From Candidatus Flemingiibacterium merdigallinarum (lineage in GTDB: Bacteria; Bacillota; Clostridia; Oscillospirales; CAG-272), in the NCBI GenBank assembly GCA_904386005.1, contig CAJFKR010000015.1:1-39148 (forward strand): 39,148 nucleotides of DNA, written 5' to 3'. The position numbers and the translations under genes were made by a program. How positions within the stretch are numbered: the first letter of the stretch is position 1; each line of letters begins with the position of its first letter. This document shows, one piece after another, positions 7,928-16,731 of the stretch. Under the pieces are notes generated by a model. The model was not told the DNA's origin. It saw only the letters and a program-made list of their open reading frames with translations, and did not search any database.

Positions 7928-8821
7928 ATGATACGCAGCATGACAGCGTTCGGCAGAGCCGTCAGTAACGGTACTCCGGACGGGAAAAATATAACTGTGG
8001 AATTGAAAAGCGTCAATAACCGCTACCTCGACATAAGTATCAAGCTGCCGAGGATCTACAGCTTCCTTGAGGACAGAGTGCGCCAATATATTCAGTCGCG
8101 CGGGATCAGCCGCGGTAAGCTCGACGTGTATATCGGCGTAGATGTCGTCGAAAATGTAGGTATGACCGTCGAGGTCGACCGCGCCCTCGCGAAAAGCTAT
8201 ATTGACGCGCTGAAGCGCCTACGCGACGAGTTCGGACTGCCGGACGACATCACGGTCATGAAGGTCGCCGAAAACCGCGAGCTTTTCAATATAATCAAGC
8301 CGGAGGAGGACGCCGAAGCCGACTGGCAGATGATACTGCCGGTACTTCAAGAAGCTGTGGACGCGTTCATCTCGGTTCGCGAGGTCGAGGGCGAGAAGCT
8401 GAAAGCCGATATTTTGTCAAAGGTCGACAGGATAGAGGGCTTCGCCGCCGAGATAAAGCGGTTGTCCGAAGCCGACGCCGCGGCATATCGCGCGAAGTTC
8501 GAAACGCGGCTGAAATCGCTCATTGACGACAATCAGATAGAACTCAACCCGAATCTCGTCCTGACCGAGTGCGCGATATATGCCGACCGCATCGCGATAG
8601 ACGAGGAGCTCGTGCGGCTGTCCTGCCACTTCGACGCGCTTAGAAAAATATTCGACTCGGACGAGCCGGTCGGACGCAAGCTCGATTTTTTATTGCAGGA
8701 GATAAACCGCGAGACTAATACCATCGGCTCAAAGGCGATGGACGCCGAAATCGCCGCGCTCGTCGTCGAGACCAAGAGCGAGCTTGAAAAGATACGCGAG
8801 CAGATACAGAATATCGAATGA
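7928..8821 (+). CDS. yicC: YicC-family endoribonuclease
   Basis: 297 residues, normal family length. It starts with the invariant YicC N-terminus M-I-R-S-M-T-A-F-G-R and continues with KSVNNRYLDISIKLP. The C-terminal DUF1732 part carries RKLDFLLQEINRETNTIGSKA and ends E-K-I-R-E-Q-I-Q-N-I-E, as in homologues. Members in E. coli and B. subtilis are RNases acting on RNA decay and small-RNA turnover. The start codon follows from the family N-terminus, although the ribosome site (GGAG, about 14 bases upstream) is weak. It is the first gene of the conserved yicC-remA-gmk-rpoZ order. Confidence 0.95.
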   Translation: MIRSMTAFGRAVSNGTPDGKNITVELKSVNNRYLDISIKLPRIYSFLEDRVRQYIQSRGISRGKLDVYIGVDVVENVGMTVEVDRALAKSYIDALKRLRDEFGLPDDITVMKVAENRELFNIIKPEEDAEADWQMILPVLQEAVDAFISVREVEGEKLKADILSKVDRIEGFAAEIKRLSEADAAAYRAKFETRLKSLIDDNQIELNPNLVLTECAIYADRIAIDEELVRLSCHFDALRKIFDSDEPVGRKLDFLLQEINRETNTIGSKAMDAEIAALVVETKSELEKIREQIQNIE

Positions 8822-8890
8822 CCGGTCGTTTTCGGCTGTGTCAGGGTAAGTGTAAGACTATAAGCCCTTTTTGAAAGGAATGGTCGCAAT

Positions 8891-9154
8891 ATGAAATTCA
8901 TCAATGTAGGATTTGGCAATATGGTCGCCTCCGAGCGGGTCGTCGCGGTCGTATCTCCCGACAGCGCGCCGATCAAGCGGCTGATACAGGACGCCAAGGA
9001 CAGCGGTCGCGCAATCGACGTGACCTGCGGCAAGCGCACCCGCGCGGTCATAATTACCGACAGCGAGCACGTCGTGCTGTCGGCGCTCAAGAGCGAGACG
9101 ATATCGAACCGGCTCGGTGACGACGACGAGGGCGACGACGAGGAGGAGCTGTGA
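8891..9154 (+). CDS. remA: RemA-family DNA-binding regulator (DUF370)
   Basis: 87 residues. The family signature [17 protein letters not shown] begins at residue 5, followed by [34 protein letters not shown]. In B. subtilis RemA activates matrix and osmoprotection genes and forms ring-shaped oligomers that wrap DNA; the DUF370 core here is complete. The acidic C-terminal tail ([11 protein letters not shown]) is an addition. GAAAGGA lies 11 bases upstream. The stop overlaps the start of gmk (TGATG), implying translational coupling. Confidence 0.94.
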   Translation: MKFINVGFGNMVASERVVAVVSPDSAPIKRLIQDAKDSGRAIDVTCGKRTRAVIITDSEHVVLSALKSETISNRLGDDDEGDDEEEL

Positions 9155-9780
9155 TGACCAGTCGAGAGGGAATTCTGCTGGTCGTCTCGGGACCGTCGGG
9201 CAGCGGCAAGGGTACGGTGATCGGTCGGCTGCTCGAGCGGCGGAACGACTTTGTATATTCGGTTTCGGCTACTACCCGAGCGCCGCGCGCCGGAGAGCGC
9301 GACGGTGTCAACTACTACTTCATCTCGCGTGACGAGTTCGAGGAGCGGATTTCTGCCGGAATGATGCTCGAATACGCGGAATATTGCGGCAACTACTACG
9401 GCACGCCGAAAAAAGAGGTATACGACCGTCTCGCCGAGGGCAAGAACGTGATACTCGAAATCGAGGTCAACGGCGCTATGCAGGTTCGCGAGAAATGTCC
9501 GGACGCCGTGCTGCTGATGATAGCTCCGCCAGACTTCGCCACTCTCGAGGCGCGTCTGCGCGGCAGAGGAGACAATGTACCTGAGGAGGTAATCCTGCGC
9601 CGACTCGAAGCCGCGCGCTACGAGCTGTCACAGCTGACAATATACGATTACATTGTTATCAACGGGAACAACCAGATTGACGACGCGGCAGACCGTATAA
9701 TCGCGGTTGCCGACGCCGAGCGCAGCCGTGTCGCGAGAAGCGGAGATTTCTGTGAGCGTTTTTTCTCCTGCGAAGCCTGA
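9154..9780 (+). CDS. gmk: Guanylate kinase
   Basis: About 208 residues, usual length. The P-loop GPSGSGKGTV lies near the N-terminus, followed by the GMP-binding segment SATTRAPRAGERDGVNYYF and EYAEYCGNYYGTP, then the lid GRGDNVPEEVILRRL. The enzyme converts GMP and ATP to GDP and ADP in purine nucleotide supply. I place the start at ATG 9154, with AGGAGG 7 bases upstream; GTG 9151 is the alternative, only 4 bases from that site. The gene overlaps remA by one base. Confidence 0.95.
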   Translation: MTSREGILLVVSGPSGSGKGTVIGRLLERRNDFVYSVSATTRAPRAGERDGVNYYFISRDEFEERISAGMMLEYAEYCGNYYGTPKKEVYDRLAEGKNVILEIEVNGAMQVREKCPDAVLLMIAPPDFATLEARLRGRGDNVPEEVILRRLEAARYELSQLTIYDYIVINGNNQIDDAADRIIAVADAERSRVARSGDFCERFFSCEA

Positions 9781-9928
9781 CCGAAGGTCGTCGTCAGTTG
9801 ACCATGAACGATAGCAGCAGGCAGAAGGCTGTCCGCAATAGAAAAATTATCATGCAAAATTGCAGCATATCATGTGCTGTATCTACTATATAATATAATT
9901 GCCCGATAGGGCGGAAATGGAGCCTATC

Positions 9929-10213
9929 ATGATTTATCCGTCAGTTGAAGAACTGAGTCAGAACGGTAAATACAACCGCTATATTCTCTGTATTGCCACC
10001 GCTAAGTGCGCGCGAATGGTCACAGACGAATATGTCCGTCAGCGCGAGCAGGCTGAAAAGCTTATCGCCAATAAGGAGACCGACAAGAGTCTCGCGTCGA
10101 TGATCAAGCGTGATATCCGCGACGAAAAAGCGGTAAAGAACGCGATAAACCGCCTGTATCAGGGCGAGTATCGCATCAACGACGCCACTATCGACCTGAG
10201 AGAAGAGGACTGA
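9929..10213 (+). CDS. rpoZ: DNA-directed RNA polymerase omega subunit
   Basis: 94 residues from ATG 9929. The omega pattern M-I-Y-P-S-V-E-E-L, KYNRYILCIATAKCARMV and the later KAVKNAINRLYQGEY are clear. Omega helps assemble RNA polymerase by holding beta-prime. GGAG sits 6 bases before ATG 9929; upstream in-frame starts at 9917 (ATG) and 9899 (TTG) are possible, but homologues begin at this methionine. It lies 149 bp after gmk, with a TATAAT-like -10 (9889-9894) in the gap lacking a good -35, so it may have a weak promoter of its own. coaBC, usually next to rpoZ, is absent. Confidence 0.93.
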   Translation: MIYPSVEELSQNGKYNRYILCIATAKCARMVTDEYVRQREQAEKLIANKETDKSLASMIKRDIRDEKAVKNAINRLYQGEYRINDATIDLREED

Positions 10214-12456
10214 TGTCCCCTTCGGCGAGACCGCGCGTCGCGCGGGTGCGCATTATCGAGCTGCCCTATTCGGCTGACCGGGAGTACGACTATGAGATAC
10301 CCGAGACGTTGTGCGACGCCGTACACAAGGGCTCGCTCGTCTCGGTAAATTTCGGCGCGTCACAGCGGCGAATCGCGCTGGTAGTCGATGTCGTACAGAG
10401 CTCGGAATATGATAAATTGAAGCCCGTGCTGGCGGTCGCGGACGACCGGTTTTCTCTTGACGAGGAGCTGCTCGGGCTGTGTATGTTTCTGCGGGAGCGC
10501 ACATTCGCGTCGACCGGAGAGGCGGTCGGGGCAATCCTGCCGCCCGGAGTGTCAAAGCTGTTCGGCAGCGTGAGACGCGACCCGGTCGAGCGCCGCTATT
10601 CGCTCGCGGCGAAGCCGGACGACGACATTATACGCAGGCTGTCGAAGCCGGCGCGTCACGCGCTCGAGCTGCTCGAGCGCGGCGAACTCGATGAAAAGAC
10701 GCTGAACGACGACGGAGTGTCGAGAGCGGTGCTGAAAGGTCTCGCCGACAAAGGGATAATTTCGGTCAGAAGCGTTGAGGTATATCGCAACCCTTACGCC
10801 GGACGTTTGGTCGAGCGGTCGGACGACAGTCTGAACGACGAGCAGAGACAAGCGTCGGACACGCTCTGCGCGCTCGCGGATACGCACGAGGCGCGCGCCG
10901 CGCTGCTATACGGCGTGACCGGCAGCGGCAAGACGCGCGTCATCAAATCGGTGATCGACCGGGTGCTCGCGTCGGGGCGCGGGGTGATACTGCTCGTGCC
11001 CGAGATATCGCTGACCGGACAGACTGTAGATTATTTCTGCGGCTGCTACGGCGACCGGCTCGCGGTCATACACTCGTCTCTGTCCGAGGGCGAGCGGATC
11101 GACGCGTGGAAGCGAATCCGTTCGGGACAGGCAGATGTGGTCATAGGCACGCGCTCCGCTATTTTCGCGCCGGTGAAGCGGCTCGGTCTGATTGTAATAG
11201 ACGAGGAGCAGGAGCACACCTACAAATCGGACATGACGCCGAAATATCACGCCCGCGACGTCGCGCGATATCGAGCCGCGAAGTCGGGCGCGCTGATGTT
11301 ATTGTCGAGCGCGACCCCGTCGCTCGAATCCTTTTGGCGGGCGAAGATGGGCAGTTATACGCTTGTAACGCTGCGCGAGCGGGGGAGTGGAGCCCCGCTG
11401 CCCGAGGTGCTGATAGCCGACCTTAGGCTCGACACGTCGAGGGGGAATATCACTCCGCTGGGCGGACTTTTGCGCGGCGAGATCGAGAAGAACCTCGCGT
11501 CGAACGAGCAGACGATACTCTTTGTCAGCCGGCGCGGGTACAACAATTTTGTCAGCTGCCGTATGTGCGGCGAGGTCATAACCTGCCCGCACTGCACAGT
11601 CTCGCTGACCTATCACCGCGACGCGGACAACGAGCTGCTCAAATGCCACTATTGCGGCTACACGCAGACGGTGCCTGACAAATGTCCGAAGTGCGGCTCG
11701 CCGCACCTCGGACGCAAGGGGTTCGGCACGCAGCTGGTAGCCGAGGAGCTGCACGAGCTTTATCCCGACGCGAGGATTACGCGCATGGACGCCGACTCGA
11801 CGACGACGAAGTTTTCGCACGAGCAGATACTCGCGAGCTTCCGAGCACACGAAGCCGACATCCTGATCGGCACTCAGATGGTTACCAAGGGGCACAATTT
11901 CCCGGATGTGACCTTAGTCGGCGTGATAAGCGCGGACGCCGCGCTCTACCTCGACGATTTCCGCGCGACCGAGCGCACGTTCGCGCTTTTATGTCAGGTC
12001 ATAGGCAGAGCCGGCCGCGGCAGACGACCCGGTCGCGCGGTGCTTCAGACCTACTCGCCCGAGAACGACACGATATTAAAATCGGCGGCGCAGGATTATG
12101 ACGGCTTCTACGACGGTGCTATCAAGCTGCGGCAGCAGCTGCTGTTCCCGCCGTTCTGTGATTTCCTGCTGCTCGGAGTCAACGGCGAGGACGAGCCGGA
12201 GGTGCTGGCGACTATTCTCAAAGTCGACGCGAGGCTGCGCGAGCTGATAAGGAGCGAATACGCCGATCTGCCGATATACCTATTCGGTCCGCTCGAAGCT
12301 CCGGTATACAAGGTGAACAACGTCTACCGTATGCGCATTATAATGAAATGTCAGCAGAGCCGCCGTCTGCGCGAGCTTATATCGAGGCTGCTCAGTGAAT
12401 TCGCGAAATGCGGCAAGGCGCACCTGACAGCGGACGTAAACCCGAGCAGCTTGTAG
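10213..12456 (+). CDS. priA: Primosomal protein N' (replication restart helicase PriA)
   Basis: 747 residues. An N-terminal DNA-binding region (RIIELPYSADREYDYEIPE) is followed by a superfamily-2 helicase core with Walker A GVTGSGKTRVI, the D-E-x-x box IDEEQEHTYKSD and the motif LLSSATPSLESFW. The zinc module lies between the helicase lobes with paired cysteines (CRMCGEVITCPHC, CHYCGYTQTVPDKCPKC). Later motifs IGTQMVTKGHNFPDVTLVGV and QVIGRAGRG complete lobe 2. PriA reloads the replisome at stalled forks. The ATG overlaps the rpoZ stop by one base. A repeat element follows directly after the stop codon. Confidence 0.96.
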   Translation: MSPSARPRVARVRIIELPYSADREYDYEIPETLCDAVHKGSLVSVNFGASQRRIALVVDVVQSSEYDKLKPVLAVADDRFSLDEELLGLCMFLRERTFASTGEAVGAILPPGVSKLFGSVRRDPVERRYSLAAKPDDDIIRRLSKPARHALELLERGELDEKTLNDDGVSRAVLKGLADKGIISVRSVEVYRNPYAGRLVERSDDSLNDEQRQASDTLCALADTHEARAALLYGVTGSGKTRVIKSVIDRVLASGRGVILLVPEISLTGQTVDYFCGCYGDRLAVIHSSLSEGERIDAWKRIRSGQADVVIGTRSAIFAPVKRLGLIVIDEEQEHTYKSDMTPKYHARDVARYRAAKSGALMLLSSATPSLESFWRAKMGSYTLVTLRERGSGAPLPEVLIADLRLDTSRGNITPLGGLLRGEIEKNLASNEQTILFVSRRGYNNFVSCRMCGEVITCPHCTVSLTYHRDADNELLKCHYCGYTQTVPDKCPKCGSPHLGRKGFGTQLVAEELHELYPDARITRMDADSTTTKFSHEQILASFRAHEADILIGTQMVTKGHNFPDVTLVGVISADAALYLDDFRATERTFALLCQVIGRAGRGRRPGRAVLQTYSPENDTILKSAAQDYDGFYDGAIKLRQQLLFPPFCDFLLLGVNGEDEPEVLATILKVDARLRELIRSEYADLPIYLFGPLEAPVYKVNNVYRMRIIMKCQQSRRLRELISRLLSEFAKCGKAHLTADVNPSSL

Positions 12457-12460
12457 GGCA

Positions 12461-12886
12461 AGGAGGAGAGTGGTCTCCGGCGCAGCCGGAGAGAGTGGTC
12501 TCCGGCGCAGCCGGAGAGAGTGGTGTCCGCCTGCGGCGGACAGAGTGGAGAGTGGTCTCAAACCTCGCCGCAGGCGAGGTTTGAGAGCTGTGGTAAAAAT
12601 TTGCCGCAGGCAAATTTTAAATTTATCAAAACATTTCTGCGTGATTGTTTGTCAGCAATCAATGGTGAATTAAGAGAAAAGAGAACAGAGATGTTTGTGT
12701 TCATTTTTCACTGAACTCTATGAATCCCAGAAGCACTATCTTCCAGCCTCGCACTCACGTTATAATAATTCAAAAATTTCCGCAGGAAATTTTTGTTCCT
12801 CCGCTCTCCGGCGTAGCCGGAGACCACTCTGTCCGCGCAGCGGACACCACTCTCCACTCTCCACTCTCCACTCTCCACTCTCCACG
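12461..12886. repeat. Modular palindrome/heptamer repeat element between priA and def
   Basis: Eight perfect palindromes with 3-nt loops: 12474-12492 and 12499-12517 (arms TCTCCGGC, loop GCA, an exact 25-bp duplication), 12525-12541 (loop TGC), 12556-12586 (14-bp arms, loop GCA), 12596-12618 (GCA), 12772-12794 (GCA), 12805-12823 (TCTCCGGC again, loop GTA) and 12831-12845 (GCA). On the left they are linked by GAGAGTGG; on the right by its complement, ending in about five tandem CCACTCT heptamers (12847-12885). The element is therefore roughly an inverted repeat of itself around a unique centre (about 12619-12771). I see no gene in it. Confidence 0.85.
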
Positions 12887-12932
12887 CTATTCTTTCCCAA
12901 GGCACAAATATAATCTGTTAGAAGGTGTTTGT

Positions 12933-13406
12933 ATGGCAATACTCAATATAATCAAAGAGGGCGACCCTATCCTCAGAAAGACGAGCCGCCCTATCGAAAA
13001 GGTCGACGCGCGGACAAAGCAGCTCGCGCAGGATATGCTCGAGACAATGCGCGCCGCGAACGGCGCCGGACTCGCGGGCGTGCAGGTCGGCAAGCTGCGC
13101 CGTATCGTTGTGGTCGAGACCGAACCGGACAAGCCGTATATAATGATAAATCCGGTCATAATCGCGTCCGAGGGAAGCCAGACCGGAGCCGAGGGCTGTC
13201 TGTCCATTCCCGGAAAATGGGGACTTACCACCCGTCCTATGACCGTCACCGTCCGCGCGATCGGACTTGACGGAAACGAATACACCGTCACCGGCTCGGG
13301 ACTGACCGCGCGCGCGTTCTGCCACGAAATCGATCACCTCGACGGCAAGCTCTACACCGATATCGTCATCCGTATGCTCGACCCGGACGAGATCGAGGAG
13401 GAATGA
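12933..13406 (+). CDS. def: Peptide deformylase
   Basis: 157 residues, type-1 deformylase length. Motif 1 is G-A-G-L-A-G-V-Q, motif 2 is E-G-C-L-S with the metal-binding Cys, and motif 3 is H-E-I-D-H with the two metal His and the catalytic Glu. It removes the N-formyl group from new proteins. I start at ATG 12933 (MAILNIIKEGDPILRK, the usual N-terminus; GAAGGTG 7 bases upstream). A longer in-frame start at 12720 would translate the repeat element and is not credible. A TATAAT at 12909-12914 could be a -10 box, but no -35 fits, so the promoter is uncertain. The next gene, fmt, acts in the same formyl-Met cycle. Confidence 0.95.
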   Translation: MAILNIIKEGDPILRKTSRPIEKVDARTKQLAQDMLETMRAANGAGLAGVQVGKLRRIVVVETEPDKPYIMINPVIIASEGSQTGAEGCLSIPGKWGLTTRPMTVTVRAIGLDGNEYTVTGSGLTARAFCHEIDHLDGKLYTDIVIRMLDPDEIEEE

Positions 13407-13465
13407 CGGCTCATACTGTCGGCGTGACGCCGGCATTGACATTTGGGTCGCGGTACAAACTTTAT

Positions 13466-13491
13466 TATACCCCCGCGGTATACCCCCGCGG
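13466..13491 (+). repeat. Two-copy 13-bp tandem repeat between def and fmt
   Basis: TATACCCCCGCGG occurs twice in direct tandem (13466-13478 and 13479-13491), about 30 bp before the fmt start. No function is evident. Confidence 0.8.
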
Positions 13492-13518
13492 TCCGGCAAG
13501 AAAGGCAGGATAAAATCA

Positions 13519-14478
13519 ATGAAATCGCGAATACTGTTTATGGGCACACCCGACTTCGCGCGCTCCTCGCTCGAAGCCTTGATTTCGGCGGGCGCTGATA
13601 TAATCGGCGTGCTGACGCAGCCCGACAAGCCGCGCGGACGCAAAATGGAGCTGATCCCGTCGCCGGTCAAGGTCTGCGCGCTTGAGCACAATATACCGGT
13701 ATATCAGCCGAACACACTGCGCGACAACGCGTTCGCCGAGCTGCTCGAAACTCTCGCGCCCGAGCTTATAATCGTCGCCGCTTACGGCAAGATCCTGCCC
13801 GAAAATGTACTGTCCTATCCGCGTCTCGGCTGCATCAACGTACACGGCTCGCTGCTGCCGAAATACCGCGGCGCGGCGCCGATACAGCGCGCGATAATCG
13901 ACGGCGAGCGCGAGACCGGAGTTACTATTATGTATATGGCGGAGGGTATCGACACCGGCGATATGCTCGCCAAGGCTTCCTGCGCAATCTATCCCGACGA
14001 TAACTTCGAGACTCTGCACGACCGGCTCGCCGACCTCGGCGCGAAGCTGCTCTGCGAGGTGGTCGAGAAGCTGGAGGACGGCAGCGCCGTCCGTGAAAAG
14101 CAGGACGACCTGAAATCGACCTACGCGGCGAAAATAACAAACGACGACTGCATAGTCGATTTCAATGACACCGCTGAAAATATCCACAATCGGATACGCG
14201 GTCTGTCACCTTTCCCACTCGCGGTAGCCGAGCACGATGGGCGGGCGGTGAAGCTCATCGCGTCCGAGCTGTACGACACTGAGACCGAACACAGAAATCC
14301 CGGCGAGGTGCTGCGCTGCGACGGCGCGGGAAATCGCATTATCATCGCCTGCAAAAAGGGCGCGATAGCCCTGACCGCGCTGCTGCCCGAGGGCAAGAAG
14401 CGCATGAGAGCCGCCGACTATATCAACGGTCGTCGGGTTTCAATAGGCGATGTGTTCAGAAAATATACGAATATCTGA
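13519..14478 (+). CDS. fmt: Methionyl-tRNA formyltransferase
   Basis: 319 residues. The N-terminal formyltransferase domain starts ILFMGTPDFA and holds the folate-site motif HGSLLPKYRGAAPIQ with conserved N and H upstream (CINVHGS). The C-terminal OB-like domain for tRNA acceptor recognition begins around residue 205 (AKITNDDCIVDF, GLSPFPLAVAE). It formylates Met-tRNAfMet with 10-formyl-THF. A GCAGGA site precedes the ATG. It lies between def and yugP on the same strand with short gaps. Confidence 0.96.
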   Translation: MKSRILFMGTPDFARSSLEALISAGADIIGVLTQPDKPRGRKMELIPSPVKVCALEHNIPVYQPNTLRDNAFAELLETLAPELIIVAAYGKILPENVLSYPRLGCINVHGSLLPKYRGAAPIQRAIIDGERETGVTIMYMAEGIDTGDMLAKASCAIYPDDNFETLHDRLADLGAKLLCEVVEKLEDGSAVREKQDDLKSTYAAKITNDDCIVDFNDTAENIHNRIRGLSPFPLAVAEHDGRAVKLIASELYDTETEHRNPGEVLRCDGAGNRIIIACKKGAIALTALLPEGKKRMRAADYINGRRVSIGDVFRKYTNI

Positions 14479-14519
14479 CCGCGCTGTAAAAGCGCGGCGT
14501 AAATACAGGAGGTGATCCT

Positions 14520-15215
14520 TTGTTTTTCGGTATAGACCTGACATATATCTACCTTGTGCTGCCCGCGGTGCTGTTCGCGCTCTGGGCGCAGTTCAATGTA
14601 CAGTCTACCTTTTCTAAATACTCGAAGGTCCAAAGCCGCAGCGGTATGACCGGATATGACAGCGCGCGCCGCATACTTGACGCGAACGGACTGCACAATG
14701 TCGGCATCGCACGGGTCGCCGGAAAGCTGACCGACCATTACAATCCAAAGGACAACACGATATATCTGTCCGATTCGGTGTACGGCGAAACGACCGCCGC
14801 CGCGATAGGCGTAGCCGCGCACGAAGCCGGACACGCTGTACAGCACGCGGTCGGCTACACGCCGATGAAAGTGCGTTCGGCGATAATACCGATAACACAG
14901 ATCGGCTCGAATTTAGCGATGCCGCTGTTTCTGCTCGGCATTATCTTATCATACCCGACGCTCGCGATGATCGGAGTCATCGCGTTCGGCGCGTCCACGC
15001 TCTTCCAGCTGGTGACATTGCCGGTCGAGTTCAACGCGTCGTCGCGCGCTATGGACGCGCTGCGAGGATACAATCTGGACAGCGACGACCTTCAGAGCGC
15101 GAGACGCGTACTGACCGCAGCCGCGCTCACCTATGTCGCCGCGCTCGCGGTATCGCTCGCGAACTTCCTGCGGCTCTTTCTGATAGCCTCGCGCATGAGA
15201 GGGAGACGCGATTAA
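14520..15215 (+). CDS. yugP: Zinc metallopeptidase, YugP family (membrane)
   Basis: 231 residues. A hydrophobic N-terminal helix (YIYLVLPAVLFALWA) is followed by the YugP-specific SKVQSRSGMTGYDSARRIL, the zinc motif H-E-A-G-H in AAHEAGHAVQHA, and two or three C-terminal helices. The family (Zn_peptidase_2) is widespread in Firmicutes; its substrates are not established. The start is TTG 14520, set by an unusually strong ribosome site, AGGAGGTGATCC, which matches 12 bases of the anti-Shine-Dalgarno end of 16S rRNA. It is an insertion relative to the B. subtilis fmt-rsmB pair. Confidence 0.93.
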   Translation: MFFGIDLTYIYLVLPAVLFALWAQFNVQSTFSKYSKVQSRSGMTGYDSARRILDANGLHNVGIARVAGKLTDHYNPKDNTIYLSDSVYGETTAAAIGVAAHEAGHAVQHAVGYTPMKVRSAIIPITQIGSNLAMPLFLLGIILSYPTLAMIGVIAFGASTLFQLVTLPVEFNASSRAMDALRGYNLDSDDLQSARRVLTAAALTYVAALAVSLANFLRLFLIASRMRGRRD

Positions 15216-16604
15216 ATGGCTTCAAACCGAAATGACAGTGTGAAAAAACTGAATGAAGCAGACCGTCCGAACCGAAGCGGCAATACGCGTGGAGCCGATA
15301 TGAATCAGCGATATGACGCCCGCTGCGCGGCCTTTAATTCGCTGCTGCGCTGTGAATGCGGGGCGAAGTATTCGAATCTCGAGATAGACTCGGCGATAGG
15401 CAGGTACAAGCTCGAGGACGCCGAGAAGCGGCTTTATACCACGCTTGTCTATGGCGTGATCGAGTCGAAGCTGACGCTCGAATATATTATCGCGCGGCTC
15501 GCGCGCCGTCCGGTCGAATCGCTCGAGCCTGAGGTAAAGACGCTGCTCTGTCTTGGACTATATCAGCTGTCCCGGCTCGATCGAATTCCCGAGCACGCCG
15601 CGGTCAACGAGACGGTCGAGCTCGCGAAGCGGTTCTGTCCGCGCGCGTCCGGCTTTGTGAACGCCCTGCTGCGCGCGTATATACGCGCCGACCGGAATTC
15701 GCTCTTGCCCGACCCGAATGACCGGATGAAATACCTGTCGGTCAAATATTCGGTAGCGGAGGAGCTCATCTGTATATTCGACTCGTTGCTCGCCTCGAAC
15801 GACGAGACCGAGCGTCTGCTCGCGGCCCTCAATGTCCTGCCCCGCCCGACCCTGCGCGTCAACACGCTAAAGCTGTCGCGAGACGAGCTTCTGCGGCGGC
15901 TTTCGGACAGTGGCATAGAAGCATACAAAAGCGAGCTGTCCGAATTTGCGGTTAAGCTCGCTGACAGCACAATTTCTGACAAAATTCGGGAACTTATTTC
16001 CTCGGGTTACGTCTATATACAGGACGAGGCGTCGATTCTCGCGCTCGAAGCCGCTCGGCCGATGCCGGGCGAATATGTCCTCGACGTCTGCTCCTGCCCG
16101 GGCGGCAAGAGCTTCACCGCGGCGATAATGATGAACAATCAGGGACGGGTGAGGTCGTTCGACATACACAAAAGCAAGCTGTCGCTTGTTGACAGCGGCG
16201 CGAAGCGGCTTGGTATCACAATAATCGATACCACCGAGCGTGACGCGCGGGTATATGATGAATCGCTCGTACACATAGCCGACCTTGTGATCTGCGACGT
16301 GCCCTGCTCGGGACTCGGAGTCATCGCGAAAAAGCCGGAGCTGCGCTACAAATCGGCTGCCGACATCGCTCGGCTATATGATATACAATACGACATACTC
16401 GAAAATTGTTCAAACTATGTAAAGCCGGGCGGACGGCTCTCATATTCGACCTGCACAATTAACCGCGGCGAAAATTCGGATGTGGTCAATAGCTTCCTTG
16501 CGAAGCATACCGAATTTACGCCTAAATATGAAAAGCAGCTGTTGCCGCATATCGACGGTACCGACGGATTCTATATATGTGTTCTAAGCCGCGCTGACGC
16601 CTGA
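15216..16604 (+). CDS. rsmB: 16S rRNA (cytosine-967 C5)-methyltransferase
   Basis: 462 residues. An N-terminal NusB-like RNA-binding domain (RCAAFNSLLRC to the mid-part, with HAAVNETVELAKRF) is followed by a Rossmann methyltransferase domain. That domain has SAM motif DVCSCPGGKS, motif IV CDVPCSGLG and the catalytic cysteine segment SYSTCTINRGEN. It methylates 16S rRNA C967. ATG 15216 touches the yugP stop and has GGGAG upstream. An internal ATG at 15300 (MNQRYDAR) has GGAG 6 bases upstream and starts exactly at the NusB domain, so the first 28 polar residues may not be translated. Confidence 0.95.
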   Translation: MASNRNDSVKKLNEADRPNRSGNTRGADMNQRYDARCAAFNSLLRCECGAKYSNLEIDSAIGRYKLEDAEKRLYTTLVYGVIESKLTLEYIIARLARRPVESLEPEVKTLLCLGLYQLSRLDRIPEHAAVNETVELAKRFCPRASGFVNALLRAYIRADRNSLLPDPNDRMKYLSVKYSVAEELICIFDSLLASNDETERLLAALNVLPRPTLRVNTLKLSRDELLRRLSDSGIEAYKSELSEFAVKLADSTISDKIRELISSGYVYIQDEASILALEAARPMPGEYVLDVCSCPGGKSFTAAIMMNNQGRVRSFDIHKSKLSLVDSGAKRLGITIIDTTERDARVYDESLVHIADLVICDVPCSGLGVIAKKPELRYKSAADIARLYDIQYDILENCSNYVKPGGRLSYSTCTINRGENSDVVNSFLAKHTEFTPKYEKQLLPHIDGTDGFYICVLSRADA

Positions 16605-16731
16605 CCGGTCATACGCGTATGGAGGTACAGCGCAGCATCGCGGCAGGAAGTGTATATGTGACTCGGGGCGGGATTTGCACCGGCAATATATACTATCACG
16701 GCAATATATTTACATTGAGGCAGTCTGATTT

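Noticed and set aside
12474..12845. CRISPR array
   Set aside because: The repeats are palindromes of varying sequence and spacing, with no constant direct repeat and unique spacers, and no cas genes.
12720..12932. In-frame extension of def through the repeat element (start at 12720)
   Set aside because: It would translate palindromes and heptamers into low-complexity peptide. The normal deformylase N-terminus begins at 12933 with a ribosome site.
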